From Clostridia bacterium (GTDB lineage Bacteria; Bacillota; Clostridia; Lachnospirales; Lachnospiraceae), in contig CAJTFE010000007.1 of NCBI GenBank assembly GCA_910575725.1, positions 62,001-126,000 of the forward strand: a stretch of 64,000 nt of DNA, written 5' to 3'. Within the stretch, counting starts at the first letter, position 1, and every line of letters starts with the position of its first letter. The notes beneath the pieces were generated by a model. It was not told the DNA's origin and made no database searches. It saw only the letters and a list, made by a program, of their open reading frames with translations. Made by a program: the position numbers and the translations under genes. Of the stretch, positions 1 through 8,171 are shown piece by piece.

Positions 1-1688
1 AGATAGAGCTGCTTCCCAAGCTGGTAGATCTGGATCTGGGACTTTTGCTGAAAGAACAGAAAGAACGTCTTGACGGAGAATTCTTATCCTACCTGAAGCG
101 GAAGCTTCCTGGAGCCCTCTGCCAGGAGACTCTCTTTACCCTGTACGCAAAATTCCGTCAATACAAAGTGAAAAATAAGATCCTGGAGTTAGTACCTTCC
201 CGGCCGGAAATGGAATTCCCCGAGGTGCGCAGAATGCAGCGCCATTTCATCCTTCACATCGGCCCCACCAACAGCGGAAAAACCTTCCGTTCCCTGGAGC
301 GGCTGAAAACAGCCGGAAAGGGCGTTTACTTAGGCCCCTTGCGCCTTCTGGCCCTGGAGGTCTACGAGCAGATCAATGCCTACGGCGTACCCTGTACTAT
401 GCTTACCGGCCAGGAATGCATTGAGGAAGAAAACAGCCGGATCACAGCCTCCACCATAGAAATGGCAGACTTTGACGAAGAATACGACATCGCCGTTATA
501 GATGAGGCGCAGCTGGTAGCAGACACGGACCGGGGCCATTCCTGGACAAAGGCCATCTTGGGGCTGTGCGCAAAGGAGATCCACATCTGCATGAGCCCGG
601 CGGCAGAACCGGCCATGATTCATTTGATTGAGCTCTGCGGCGATGACTACGAGATAGAGCGTTACGAGCGGAAGACAGCTCTGCTCTGTGAAGACAAGCC
701 TTTTGCCTTCCCGGAGGACGTAAAGCCTGGGGATGCTCTCATTGTATTTTCCAAAAAATCCGTCTTGGATGTGGCTGGGCGTCTGGAGGAACAGGGCATA
801 GACGCCAGCGTTATCTACGGCAGCCTTCCCCCGGAAATCCGCCGCCGCCAGATGCATCTTTTCAACAAAGGAAAGACAAGAGTCGTAGTGGCCACAGACG
901 CCATCGGCATGGGCCTGAATCTCCCTGTCCGCAGAATCGTATTTCTTCAGGCCGAAAAATTCGACGGCGTGGGAAGACGCCTCTTGACAGTTTCAGAGGT
1001 ACGTCAGATAGCAGGCAGGGCGGGGCGGTTCGGCATCTACAACTGCGGCTATGTAAATGCCATGGGAGAGGAAGAGCTGGAATTCATCCGTGAACACTAC
1101 GAGGCCAAGGAGCAGCCTATCGAGGAAGTCAACCTGGGCTTCCCCCAGCTTCTCCTGGATATCGAGGGCCCCTTGGACGAGATCCTCAAAATCTGGCATT
1201 CCGTAACACCGTCCGCCCCCTTCGTGAAGGAAAACATTGACGAAGCCCTGACCCTCTACGAACAGGCAAAAAAATGCCGGGATCAGATAGAGGGCTTTGA
1301 GGACAAGCGCATCCTCTACCGGATGATCACCTGCCCTATCGACATCAAGGATCGGAAAGTCGTGTCCCTCTGGCTGTCCTACTGCAAAAACTATACGGCA
1401 GACGTATCCTTAGAGCGTCCCAGGCTGGAGTACGGCAGGCGAAAAGGCATCCAGCAGTATGAGACTTACTACAAGCAGCTTGACCTTTACTATCAGTTCT
1501 CCCACCGGATGCAGAAGGTCATCGAAGAAGACTGGCTGAACGAAGAGCGGAACCGCACCGAAATGATGATTATGAAATACCTCACCAAGGGAAAAACCGA
1601 TTACATTGCAAGGTGTCGTTACTGCGGAAAGCTGCTGCCTCTCGGAGCCCAATTCCAAGTCTGCGACAGGTGCTTTCGCCGGAAATAA
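1..1688 (+). CDS. SUV3-like DEAD/DEAH-type RNA helicase (5' end outside the window)
   Basis: Superfamily 2 helicase of the SUV3 (SUPV3L1) type, expected to unwind RNA using ATP. The frame is open to the left edge (no stop upstream of a possible TTG at 45), so the N-terminus is missing. Visible motifs are Walker A GPTNSGKT (about nt 261-284), a DEAQ motif II (VIDEAQLVADTDRGHS, about nt 498), motif VI RQIAGRAGRFG (about nt 1003) and a C-terminal zinc-ribbon-like pair of CxxC (YCGK and CDRC) ending in FRRK. The SUV3 family is best known from mitochondria and alphaproteobacteria, but Clostridia carry homologues. The zinc tail may bind RNA, which is inference. The family call is firm; the substrate is unknown. 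Confidence 0.85.
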   Translation, partial: IELLPKLVDLDLGLLLKEQKERLDGEFLSYLKRKLPGALCQETLFTLYAKFRQYKVKNKILELVPSRPEMEFPEVRRMQRHFILHIGPTNSGKTFRSLERLKTAGKGVYLGPLRLLALEVYEQINAYGVPCTMLTGQECIEEENSRITASTIEMADFDEEYDIAVIDEAQLVADTDRGHSWTKAILGLCAKEIHICMSPAAEPAMIHLIELCGDDYEIERYERKTALLCEDKPFAFPEDVKPGDALIVFSKKSVLDVAGRLEEQGIDASVIYGSLPPEIRRRQMHLFNKGKTRVVVATDAIGMGLNLPVRRIVFLQAEKFDGVGRRLLTVSEVRQIAGRAGRFGIYNCGYVNAMGEEELEFIREHYEAKEQPIEEVNLGFPQLLLDIEGPLDEILKIWHSVTPSAPFVKENIDEALTLYEQAKKCRDQIEGFEDKRILYRMITCPIDIKDRKVVSLWLSYCKNYTADVSLERPRLEYGRRKGIQQYETYYKQLDLYYQFSHRMQKVIEEDWLNEERNRTEMMIMKYLTKGKTDYIARCRYCGKLLPLGAQFQVCDRCFRRK

Positions 1689-1722
1689 TAAAAAGGCCGG
1701 CCATTGATTCGTCTCCATACTG

Positions 1723-1751
1723 TTGCCGATTCTCCGGACAGGTAGTATAAT
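1723..1751 (+). promoter_or_regulatory. Sigma-A type promoter for the FGGY kinase
   Basis: TTGCCG at 1723-1728, a 17-base spacer, and a perfect TATAAT at 1746-1751. The transcript would start about 10 bases later and include all of the tandem repeats before the kinase start at 1910. Inferred from consensus only. Confidence 0.6.
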
Positions 1752-1765
1752 CAAGATATGCCTAT

Positions 1766-1897
1766 ATGCTCAAAAAAAACGAGCAGCTCAAGGAAACACC
1801 CTGTGGGTATACCTGTATGCTCAAAAAGATGAGCAAACTAAGGAAACACCCTACGGGTATACCTATATGCTCAAAAAAACGAGCAGATCAAGGAAAG
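1766..1897 (+). repeat. Two and a half tandem 50-base repeats in the kinase leader
   Basis: Units start at 1766, 1817 and 1867 (51 and 50 bases, the third partial). Each opens with ATGCTCAAAAA and the full ones contain CCCTxxGGGTATACC, a short hairpin plus the palindrome GGTATACC. The third unit runs into the kinase ribosome site (AAAGGAG, 1894-1900). The repeats can be read as codons (each starts with ATG) but this looks incidental. They may be tandem operators or leader hairpins. There are no spacers, so this is not CRISPR. Confidence 0.8.
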
Positions 1898-1909
1898 GAG
1901 AAAAACAGC

Positions 1910-3397
1910 ATGGAACAACTGCTTATTGCCCATGACCTGGGAACATCTGGAGATAAAGCAACCTTATTTACTACAAAGGGGCGGCAGATACGAAGCTATA
2001 CCGTCCCCTACGACGTTCATTTTTTTAATGGAAATTACGCGGAGCAGGATCCGGAAAACTGGTGGGATGCCGTATGCGACGCCACCAAGGCCGTGCTGGA
2101 GGGTGAGGATCCCTCTAAGGTAGCCGCCATGTCCTTCAGCGCCCAGATGCAGGGCTGCCTGGCAGTAGACAAAAACGGCATCCCTCTGCGCGACGCCATC
2201 ATCTGGGCCGACCAGAGAGCCGTAGAAGAAGCAGAGCACCTGGAAAAGAAGATCGGCGCCAGGCGGATGTATGAGATCACCGGCCATCGGGTTAGCCCAA
2301 GCTACAGCATTGAAAAGCTTATGTGGCTGAAAAAGCACGAGCCCGACGTATATGACAAAACCTACAAGATGCTTCAGGCCAAAGACTACATCATTTCCCG
2401 GGCCACCGGAAAATTCGTCACCGATTACTCCGATGCATCCGGAACCAACGCCCTGGATCTGCGGAAACTAGAGTGGTCCGAGGAGATTTTAAAGGCAGCC
2501 GGCATCGATAAAGACAAGCTTCCCAAACTGAAAAAATCCACGGACATAGCAGGCTATATCGAGGATCGCGTGGCGGGCGAGATCGGCCTTCCAGCGGGAA
2601 CTCCCGTTGTCTGCGGCGGCGGGGACGGCCCCTGCTCGGCAGTAGGCGCTGCATGTATCAAGGACGGAGAATTCTACCTTACTTTCGGAACCTCTGCCTG
2701 GATCGGCGGAACCACTACAGATCCGTTTATTGACGAAGATCAGACCCTGTTCTGCTTCGCCCACGTGATTCCCGGAAAATATATGCCCTGCGGCGCCATG
2801 CAGGCGGCAGGAAGCTCTTACTCCTATATCCGCCGGGCCTTATGCGGCGGAGCCCCTTATGATGAGCTGAACAAGATGATAGAGAAATCACCTGCAGGAG
2901 CCAAAAACCTTATTTTCCTGCCCTACCTCCTGGGTGAGCGCAGCCCGCGCTGGAATCCGGATACCAGCGGAGCCTTTTTGGGAATCAAGCCTGAGCACGA
3001 TAAGAAAGATTATGTACGGGCCGTTATAGAGGGAATCGCCATGAATATGGAGCTGATTCTGAAAGCCTACCGAAAGCAGGCCAAGATAGAAACCATGTGT
3101 CTCACGGGAGGAGGAGCCAAGGGAGATGTGGTAGCCCAGATTCTGTCAGATGTGCTGAACGTAGAATTTTCTATGCCTGACTGCGTGGAGGAAGCCACAG
3201 CCATCGGCGCGGCCGTGATTGCAGGCGTGGGCGTGGGCGTCTTTGACAGCTTCCAGGAAGTGAAGCGTTTCTTAAAGTTTGAGAAAACTGTTAAGCCGGT
3301 GAAGGAGCACCGGGAGGACTACGAGAAACTGATGCCTGTATTTGACGAGGCTTATCACTGCATGCTGCCTTTATATAAGAAGATGGCGAAGCTGTAG
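1910..3397 (+). CDS. FGGY-family carbohydrate kinase, xylulokinase-like
   Basis: Predicted sugar kinase of 495 residues that would phosphorylate a keto-pentose such as xylulose with ATP in the cytoplasm. The N-terminus has the FGGY phosphate-binding motif (HDLGTSGDKATLF), followed by SAQMQG and IIWADQRA, typical of xylulokinases, and the second ATPase half has GGGDGPCSAVG, TFGTSAWIG and the adenosine motif LTGGGAKGDVVAQIL. I chose ATG 1910, with AAAGGAG nine bases upstream; an open frame reaches back to 1766 but only through the repeats. No isomerase or transporter is adjacent, so the exact sugar is uncertain. A terminator follows. Confidence 0.8.
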   Translation: MEQLLIAHDLGTSGDKATLFTTKGRQIRSYTVPYDVHFFNGNYAEQDPENWWDAVCDATKAVLEGEDPSKVAAMSFSAQMQGCLAVDKNGIPLRDAIIWADQRAVEEAEHLEKKIGARRMYEITGHRVSPSYSIEKLMWLKKHEPDVYDKTYKMLQAKDYIISRATGKFVTDYSDASGTNALDLRKLEWSEEILKAAGIDKDKLPKLKKSTDIAGYIEDRVAGEIGLPAGTPVVCGGGDGPCSAVGAACIKDGEFYLTFGTSAWIGGTTTDPFIDEDQTLFCFAHVIPGKYMPCGAMQAAGSSYSYIRRALCGGAPYDELNKMIEKSPAGAKNLIFLPYLLGERSPRWNPDTSGAFLGIKPEHDKKDYVRAVIEGIAMNMELILKAYRKQAKIETMCLTGGGAKGDVVAQILSDVLNVEFSMPDCVEEATAIGAAVIAGVGVGVFDSFQEVKRFLKFEKTVKPVKEHREDYEKLMPVFDEAYHCMLPLYKKMAKL

Positions 3398-3429
3398 AGA
3401 AGAGCAGGACAATTTGATTTCTTTTGAAT

Positions 3430-3476
3430 GCCGGGGAGTGAAGTTAAGAACGAAAGAAGCTTCCCGGCTTTGTTTT
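3430..3476 (+). terminator. Rho-independent terminator after the FGGY kinase
   Basis: GCCGGGGAG pairs with CTTCCCGGC (one G-T wobble), followed by TTTGTTTT. Confidence 0.75.
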
Positions 3477-3480
3477 ATTC

Positions 3481-3557
3481 CCACGGACAGTGAGCCAGGC
3501 GGACGTGGCCCGATCCATCCCTTCGCTTGGAGGGCTCACTTTGTGCCGCCGTGTCCA
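3481..3557. other. Imperfect nested inverted repeat in the 3398-3740 gap
   Basis: CACGG...GTGAGCC (3482-3496) pairs loosely with GGCTCAC...CCGTG (3533-3553). No gene is visible in the gap. It marks the change from balanced-GC DNA to the AT-rich pair that follows. Its function is unknown. Confidence 0.35.
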
Positions 3558-3661
3558 TTTGACGGCTGCAAGGTCTTTGAATATGCAGTATTTTGGAAAA
3601 TCTAATAAATAAGAAAAGTAATAAAACGGAGCAACAGAAAAAGACATTTTGCCAATTTACA

Positions 3662-3690
3662 TTGTTTTTTTGGAAAAAGTAGGATAGAAT
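3662..3690 (+). promoter_or_regulatory. Promoter of the ATPase/nuclease-like pair
   Basis: TTGTTT at 3662-3667, 17-base spacer, TAGAAT at 3685-3690, about 50 bases before the ATG at 3741. Consensus-based. Confidence 0.5.
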
Positions 3691-3740
3691 AAGGAATACA
3701 ATAAAGGATTGATTTTGGACAGAACAAGAAGGAAGGATCT

Positions 3741-5087
3741 ATGAGATTAAAAATTGATAATTTTGCGAAAGTAAAGCATGCTGATATTGTAATAGACGGA
3801 ATAACGGTTATTGCAGGAGAGAATAATACAGGGAAAAGTACCGTTGGAAAGGTACTTTATTCCACATTCAATTCTTTATATCAAATAGATTCAAAGATTG
3901 AGGAGCGCAGAAGAGAAGAACTGCGGATCATATGTGGGGAATATGTGGGAAATGTAGTGGCGTATAGTATAGACAGTAACAAAGACGCCATAGCTTTTCC
4001 GCATTTTTTGGGAGGGCGCAGGCAGTCTATTGTGGGAAAAGTCAGTAATGAGATGAGTGATTTTTTGATAGAAATAGATAGAGCGCGCTTTAATAAAGCA
4101 TTATATCGGGAAGTGGTGCAAAAAGTATGTGAAAAGTATAAGATACAATTATCGGAAAATGATATCGGGGAATTAATAGAGAATTCCTATGAAAGAATTG
4201 CATCAAGAAAAATGAATGATGATCATAAAGTGGCGAAGGAATTAATAGAACGCTTTTTTAATCTGTTATTTGACGAGCAGATACAATGTCTCAAAGAACC
4301 GGAAGAGAATGCAAAGGTTTGTTTGACAATTAAAGATAAAGATTTAGAGATATGGTTTCAGGAAAATCAATGTATGGATTGGAAAGCAGAGTATTATATT
4401 TTACATGAAGCTTTTTTGATTGATGATCCCTTTGTTTTAGATAATCTGACGGATCCTTTCCCAAGTTATTTTATTCAGAGTCTGCACGGACAGCTGTCAG
4501 GCCGTTTAACAGAAACGAAAGATGATATTATGACAGGAATTTTTGATGCAGTTCGTGCAAAAGAAAGCTTAAAAGAGATTTATGATGTTCTGGAGCGTGT
4601 TACAAAAGGACAGATTTTAAATCAAAATGGTCAATGGGGATTAAAATCAGAACAGTTTAATGAGCCTGTCCATTTTGAAAATCTTTCAGCAGGTTTGAAG
4701 TCCTTTGTTCTATTAAAAATGTTGCTGGAAAAAGGTATTTTAAAGGAAAAAGACATTCTGATTCTGGATGAACCGGAGATTCACCTTCATCCGGAATGGC
4801 AGCTCGTGTATGCAGAACTTATTGTGCTTTTGCAAAAGAAATTTGATTTAAGCATTGTAGTAACTACTCACAGCAGGGATTTTCTGGAAGCTGTTGAACT
4901 GTATTCAAAAAAATATGGTCTTTTTTCAAAATGCAGATTTTATCTGTCTGGTATTGACCAGGGACTTGCTGTTTTTGAAGATGTTACAGATTCGTTGGAT
5001 AAAATATACAGGCGGTTGGTGACACCTAGTATGCTGCTTGATAAAATCAGATATGAAATGAGCTCAGAGGAAGATGACGAATTTTGA
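3741..5087 (+). CDS. AAA/ABC-type ATPase (OLD/RecF-like)
   Basis: A 448-residue ATPase of the SMC/OLD-like class that dominates phage-defence pairs. Walker A GENNTGKST lies at residues 26-34 and a canonical Walker B, ILILDEPEIHLHPEW, near residue 340, with a signature-like ENLSAGLKSF upstream and VTTHSRDFLEAVE (switch histidine) after it. There is no Toprim domain, so it is not a full OLD nuclease. Codons are AT-rich compared with the neighbours, which suggests horizontal transfer. The stop overlaps the start of the next frame by 14 bases (ATG 5074), so the two are translationally coupled. The ATPase call is secure; the defence role is inferred from class and coupling. Confidence 0.8.
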   Translation: MRLKIDNFAKVKHADIVIDGITVIAGENNTGKSTVGKVLYSTFNSLYQIDSKIEERRREELRIICGEYVGNVVAYSIDSNKDAIAFPHFLGGRRQSIVGKVSNEMSDFLIEIDRARFNKALYREVVQKVCEKYKIQLSENDIGELIENSYERIASRKMNDDHKVAKELIERFFNLLFDEQIQCLKEPEENAKVCLTIKDKDLEIWFQENQCMDWKAEYYILHEAFLIDDPFVLDNLTDPFPSYFIQSLHGQLSGRLTETKDDIMTGIFDAVRAKESLKEIYDVLERVTKGQILNQNGQWGLKSEQFNEPVHFENLSAGLKSFVLLKMLLEKGILKEKDILILDEPEIHLHPEWQLVYAELIVLLQKKFDLSIVVTTHSRDFLEAVELYSKKYGLFSKCRFYLSGIDQGLAVFEDVTDSLDKIYRRLVTPSMLLDKIRYEMSSEEDDEF

Positions 5088-5721
5088 AGTATTTAAAGAT
5101 GCTGTGAAGAAGTATTTATCGGAATGTGATATATCCATATCCTGCGATTTAACGCTTCACGAGGCCTCCTTGAATAACGATGGAAAAGTATGCTGATATC
5201 TCTATAACGGAGATAGGAATTTAACAGTAGTTTCCATGGATATTCTGGCGAAACAGGGCTATAAAGCAGTAAAAGGTGTTAAGGATCCGCGAGAGAATCC
5301 CATTAACACAGTGGATGCATTTTTAATTAATAAAGAAAATGAATGGTATCTGATAGAATTTAAGGATTGTGTCATAAAAGCTGGCAAGCAGGCTGTAAAA
5401 GATAATATTATAAAAAAAGCATATGCCAATTGGTATATGATAATGGATATGTTCTATACATTATCAGAGAAGAATGAGAAATGCGGTATCTTTGATATAA
5501 ATAATCCGATAAGGTTTGCAAAGGAACATGTGCATTACATATTAGTATGCAGCGGTGAGGAGAATCCTAAAATATATAATCAGGTTAAAAATCAAGCATT
5601 ATTGAAGCAAAACTATACGCCCCCGTTTATGCGGAGACTGAAAGATTACCTCTTTAAGGATGCCTATGTTTATACAGAGAATTTTTTTGAGGAAGAATTT
5701 GTAAAAAAATTTGCCTATTAA
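5074..5721 (+). pseudogene. PD-(D/E)XK nuclease-like partner, split by an in-frame TGA
   Basis: From ATG 5074 the frame reads 40 codons, meets TGA at 5194-5196, then continues without another stop to 5721. The piece after the stop has its first ATG at 5236 (161 residues). The whole would be about 215 residues. Around residues 81-97 it has VDAF...WYLIEFKDC, matching the D-x(13)-E-x-K pattern of PD-(D/E)XK nucleases. I do not recognise a named family. The ATG at 5236 lacks a nearby ribosome site, so a restart there is doubtful. The TGA may be a real nonsense mutation (perhaps a former TGG) or a sequencing error. Overlap with the ATPase indicates a two-component unit. Confidence 0.65.
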
Positions 5722-5735
5722 AATCAGTAAATGAT

Positions 5736-5782
5736 TTCTGCCTGCCCATAATGGTTCAAAATGGACAGGCAGAATATTTTTT
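5736..5782. terminator. Bidirectional terminator between the convergent accessory pair and htpG
   Basis: TTCTGCCTGCCCAT (5736-5749) pairs with ATGGACAGGCAGAA (5761-5774) with one mismatch, followed by ATATTTTTTT. It separates the plus-strand pair from the minus-strand htpG, whose stop codon lies just beyond it. Confidence 0.75.
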
Positions 5783-7839
5783 TACTTTGCAAGCAGCATC
5801 ATAATCTCATTACTCCGTGCAATGAACTTCGTCATAGCCTCCGGAGCCAGGGGCTTATGGCTGATAAGAGCCAGGTCGTAAAGCTGCTCACAGAACAGGT
5901 TCACATGCTCAGAATCGCTGTGATTCAGAATGTACTGTACCAGCTGGTTATTGGCATTGAGCACCAGAGTCTCGCCTGCGCCTCCGAACATATTCGGATC
6001 CATGCCGTACATATTGTACATCTTCATCATTTCCTGCATCCGGCGGCTTTCCTCGGAGAGCGTGATCATAGAGGAAATGCTCTCATTCTTGATCTTCTCC
6101 ACCTTTACATCCAATTTTTCATTGTTCAGAGCCTTGCGGAAAATCTCAGTAAGGGAGTCAGCCGTTTCCTTCAATTCCTCCTCGGAGACAGTCTCCACAA
6201 AATCCTCCGTCAGATCTGCGTCAATCCGCTGGAACTTCACATGCTCATTCTTCATCTCCAGATGAGAGATAAAGGGAGAATCAATATTGTGTTTCAAGAT
6301 AACGGCATTCTTGCCCTCTTCCTTGAAGAGATTGATGTACTGGCTCTGCTGTACCTCGTCGGTCACATAGAAGATGGTTGTCTTTTCCGGCTCCTTCTCC
6401 TCAGCATTGTCCTCCCCGGCCTCGTCGGGATTCTCCACCACGTCAACCTCCGGCGCTTCCTCTTCGGGAACCAGATCCTTGATGGTCTGATACTTGCCGT
6501 CCAGATCCTTAAAGAGCAGATAATCCATCATCTTCTCGCAGAACTTGTCATCCTTTAAGCAGCCGAATTTGATAAAGGGATTGATGTCGTCCCAGTACTT
6601 TTCATAATCCTCCCGTTCGGTCTTGCACATTCCCGTAAGCTTGTCGGCCACCTTCTTGGTGATGTAATCGGAAATCTTCTTCACAAAGCCGTCGTTCTGC
6701 AGGGCGCTTCTGGAAACGTTGAGGGGCAGATCCGGACAGTCAATGACGCCCTTCAGGAGCATCAGAAATTCCGGGATCACTTCCTTAATGTTATCTGCGA
6801 TAAATACCTGGTTGTTGTACAGCTTAATGGTGCCTTCAATGGAATCGTACTCTGTGTTGATCTTGGGGAAGTACAGAATTCCCTTTAAGTTAAACGGATA
6901 GTCCATGTTCAGATGAATCCAGAACAGAGGCTCCTTGTAGTCCATAAATACCTTCCGGTAGAACTCCAGATACTCCTCCTTCGTGCACTCATTGGGGTGC
7001 TTCGTCCAAAGGGGAGACGTATCGCTGAGGGAAACAGGGCGCTTATTGATCTTCACACGGTCTCTGGCCGGAGAGATTTCCTTCGTTTCCTTTGTACCAT
7101 CCTCGTTTTCCACTTCCTCGGTTTTGGCTTCCTCGTGGATGCGCTCCACCACTACGTCGTCATCCTTCAAATCCGCCTCGTCGATGGTCTCGTACTCCTG
7201 CTCGGCATTTGCCTTCTCCAGGAAAATCTCTACCGGCATAAAGGAGCAGTATTTGTTAATAACCTCCCGGGCCCGGTACTCATTGGCAAATTCCAGGCTG
7301 TCCTCATTTAAGAACAGGGTGATCTCCGTACCGACTTCTGTGCGGCTTCCCTCGGACATCTGATATTCCGTGCCGCCGTCGCACTCCCAATGCACCGGCT
7401 TGGCATCCTTCTGGTAGGAGAGAGTGTCAATGTGAACCTCGTCCGCCACCATAAAGGCAGAGTAGAAGCCAAGCCCAAAGTGTCCGATAATCTGATCCTC
7501 ATTGGTCTTGTCCTTATATTTCTCCAGAAAATCTGTGGCGCCGGAGAAAGCGATCTGGTTGATGTACTCCTGTACCTCGTCCGCAGTCATGCCAAGGCCC
7601 GTGTCAATGAATTTCAGCGTTTTTTCCTCCGGATTCACTACCACCCGGACCGTGTTCTTGAAATCCTCGGGATAAGTATACTCACCCATGAGATCGAGCT
7701 TTTTCAGCTTGGTAATAGCGTCGCAGCCGTTGGAGATAAGCTCCCGGAAAAAAATGTCGTGGTCGGAATAGAGCCACTTTTTGATAATTGGAAAAATATT
7801 TTCGCTGTTAATGGAAAGGCTTCCATGCATTTCAGCCAT
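5782..7839 (-). CDS. htpG: Molecular chaperone HtpG (Hsp90)
   Basis: Cytosolic Hsp90-family ATPase chaperone of 685 residues, a little longer than the E. coli form. The GHKL nucleotide site is visible as FFRELISNGCDAITKLKKL (helix with the catalytic Glu and the Asn), FIDTGLGMT and GHFGLGFYSAFMVAD, followed by middle and C-terminal domains. Two acidic linkers are inserted, near residues 235-260 (EEAKTEEVENEDGTKETKE) and 490-515. SNGCDA and DTGLGM replace the usual SNASDA and DNGIGM. The ATG is preceded by AAGGAG. The promoter and a CIRCE operator upstream put it in the HrcA regulon. Confidence 0.96.
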   Translation of the reverse strand: MAEMHGSLSINSENIFPIIKKWLYSDHDIFFRELISNGCDAITKLKKLDLMGEYTYPEDFKNTVRVVVNPEEKTLKFIDTGLGMTADEVQEYINQIAFSGATDFLEKYKDKTNEDQIIGHFGLGFYSAFMVADEVHIDTLSYQKDAKPVHWECDGGTEYQMSEGSRTEVGTEITLFLNEDSLEFANEYRAREVINKYCSFMPVEIFLEKANAEQEYETIDEADLKDDDVVVERIHEEAKTEEVENEDGTKETKEISPARDRVKINKRPVSLSDTSPLWTKHPNECTKEEYLEFYRKVFMDYKEPLFWIHLNMDYPFNLKGILYFPKINTEYDSIEGTIKLYNNQVFIADNIKEVIPEFLMLLKGVIDCPDLPLNVSRSALQNDGFVKKISDYITKKVADKLTGMCKTEREDYEKYWDDINPFIKFGCLKDDKFCEKMMDYLLFKDLDGKYQTIKDLVPEEEAPEVDVVENPDEAGEDNAEEKEPEKTTIFYVTDEVQQSQYINLFKEEGKNAVILKHNIDSPFISHLEMKNEHVKFQRIDADLTEDFVETVSEEELKETADSLTEIFRKALNNEKLDVKVEKIKNESISSMITLSEESRRMQEMMKMYNMYGMDPNMFGGAGETLVLNANNQLVQYILNHSDSEHVNLFCEQLYDLALISHKPLAPEAMTKFIARSNEIMMLLAK

Positions 7840-7881
7840 AAATGTTCACTCCTTTGTATGTGTTTTCATATTCTGACACAT

Positions 7882-7910
7882 ATTGTAATATGGCGGAAAT
7901 AAAAAGTCAA
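7882..7910 (-). promoter_or_regulatory. htpG promoter
   Basis: On the minus strand TTGACT (7905-7910), 17-base spacer, TACAAT (7882-7887), about 40 bases before the htpG start. A strong vegetative promoter by consensus. Confidence 0.8.
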
Positions 7911-7917
7911 TAGAAAA

Positions 7918-7944
7918 TTAGCACTCTTTCGATGCGAGTGCTAA
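7918..7944. promoter_or_regulatory. CIRCE operator (HrcA site) of htpG
   Basis: Perfect TTAGCACTC-N9-GAGTGCTAA. It lies just upstream of the -35 box (7 bases away) rather than over the transcription start as in the hrcA operon at 55.5 kb. The cognate repressor gene, hrcA, is in this window. Confidence 0.93.
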
Positions 7945-8103
7945 CAAATTTCTATAAACTTTCTAAAAATTTTCTAAATTTGGGAGAAACAGGGATATGA
8001 AAGAAAGGGTTGATAAATTTAAAAAAAATTAATAGAAATCCACTGGATTTGCGTAAAAGTAGGTGTTAAGATATAAAATGGTAAAAACATGAAGAACTAC
8101 AGG

Positions 8104-8157
8104 GACCGGTGTGTCGAAGCAGCTTTACCCTTTCGTGCTGTCGCGCAGCGTCTTAGA
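8104..8157 (+). repeat. Half copy of dispersed palindromic repeat family 2
   Basis: Matches the right half of the element at 38807-38956 (ACCGGTGTG, GAAGCAGCTTT, CCCTTT, GTCGCGCAGCG). The end merges into AGAATAGGAGGA, which is the ribosome site of the gene at 8172. The rest of the 7945-8103 gap is AT-rich and holds no gene. Confidence 0.8.
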
Positions 8158-8171
8158 ATAGGAGGAACAGG

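Noticed and set aside
1766..1897. CRISPR array
   Set aside because: The repeats are contiguous at 50 bases with no spacers and no cas genes nearby.
5194..5196. TGA read as selenocysteine
   Set aside because: The residue is not in a redox motif, no SECIS-like hairpin is evident just after it, and the protein is a nuclease-like accessory; a nonsense mutation is simpler.
5761..6558. Plus-strand frame of 265 codons opposite htpG
   Set aside because: Antisense to the conserved htpG, Leu/His-rich, no ribosome site.
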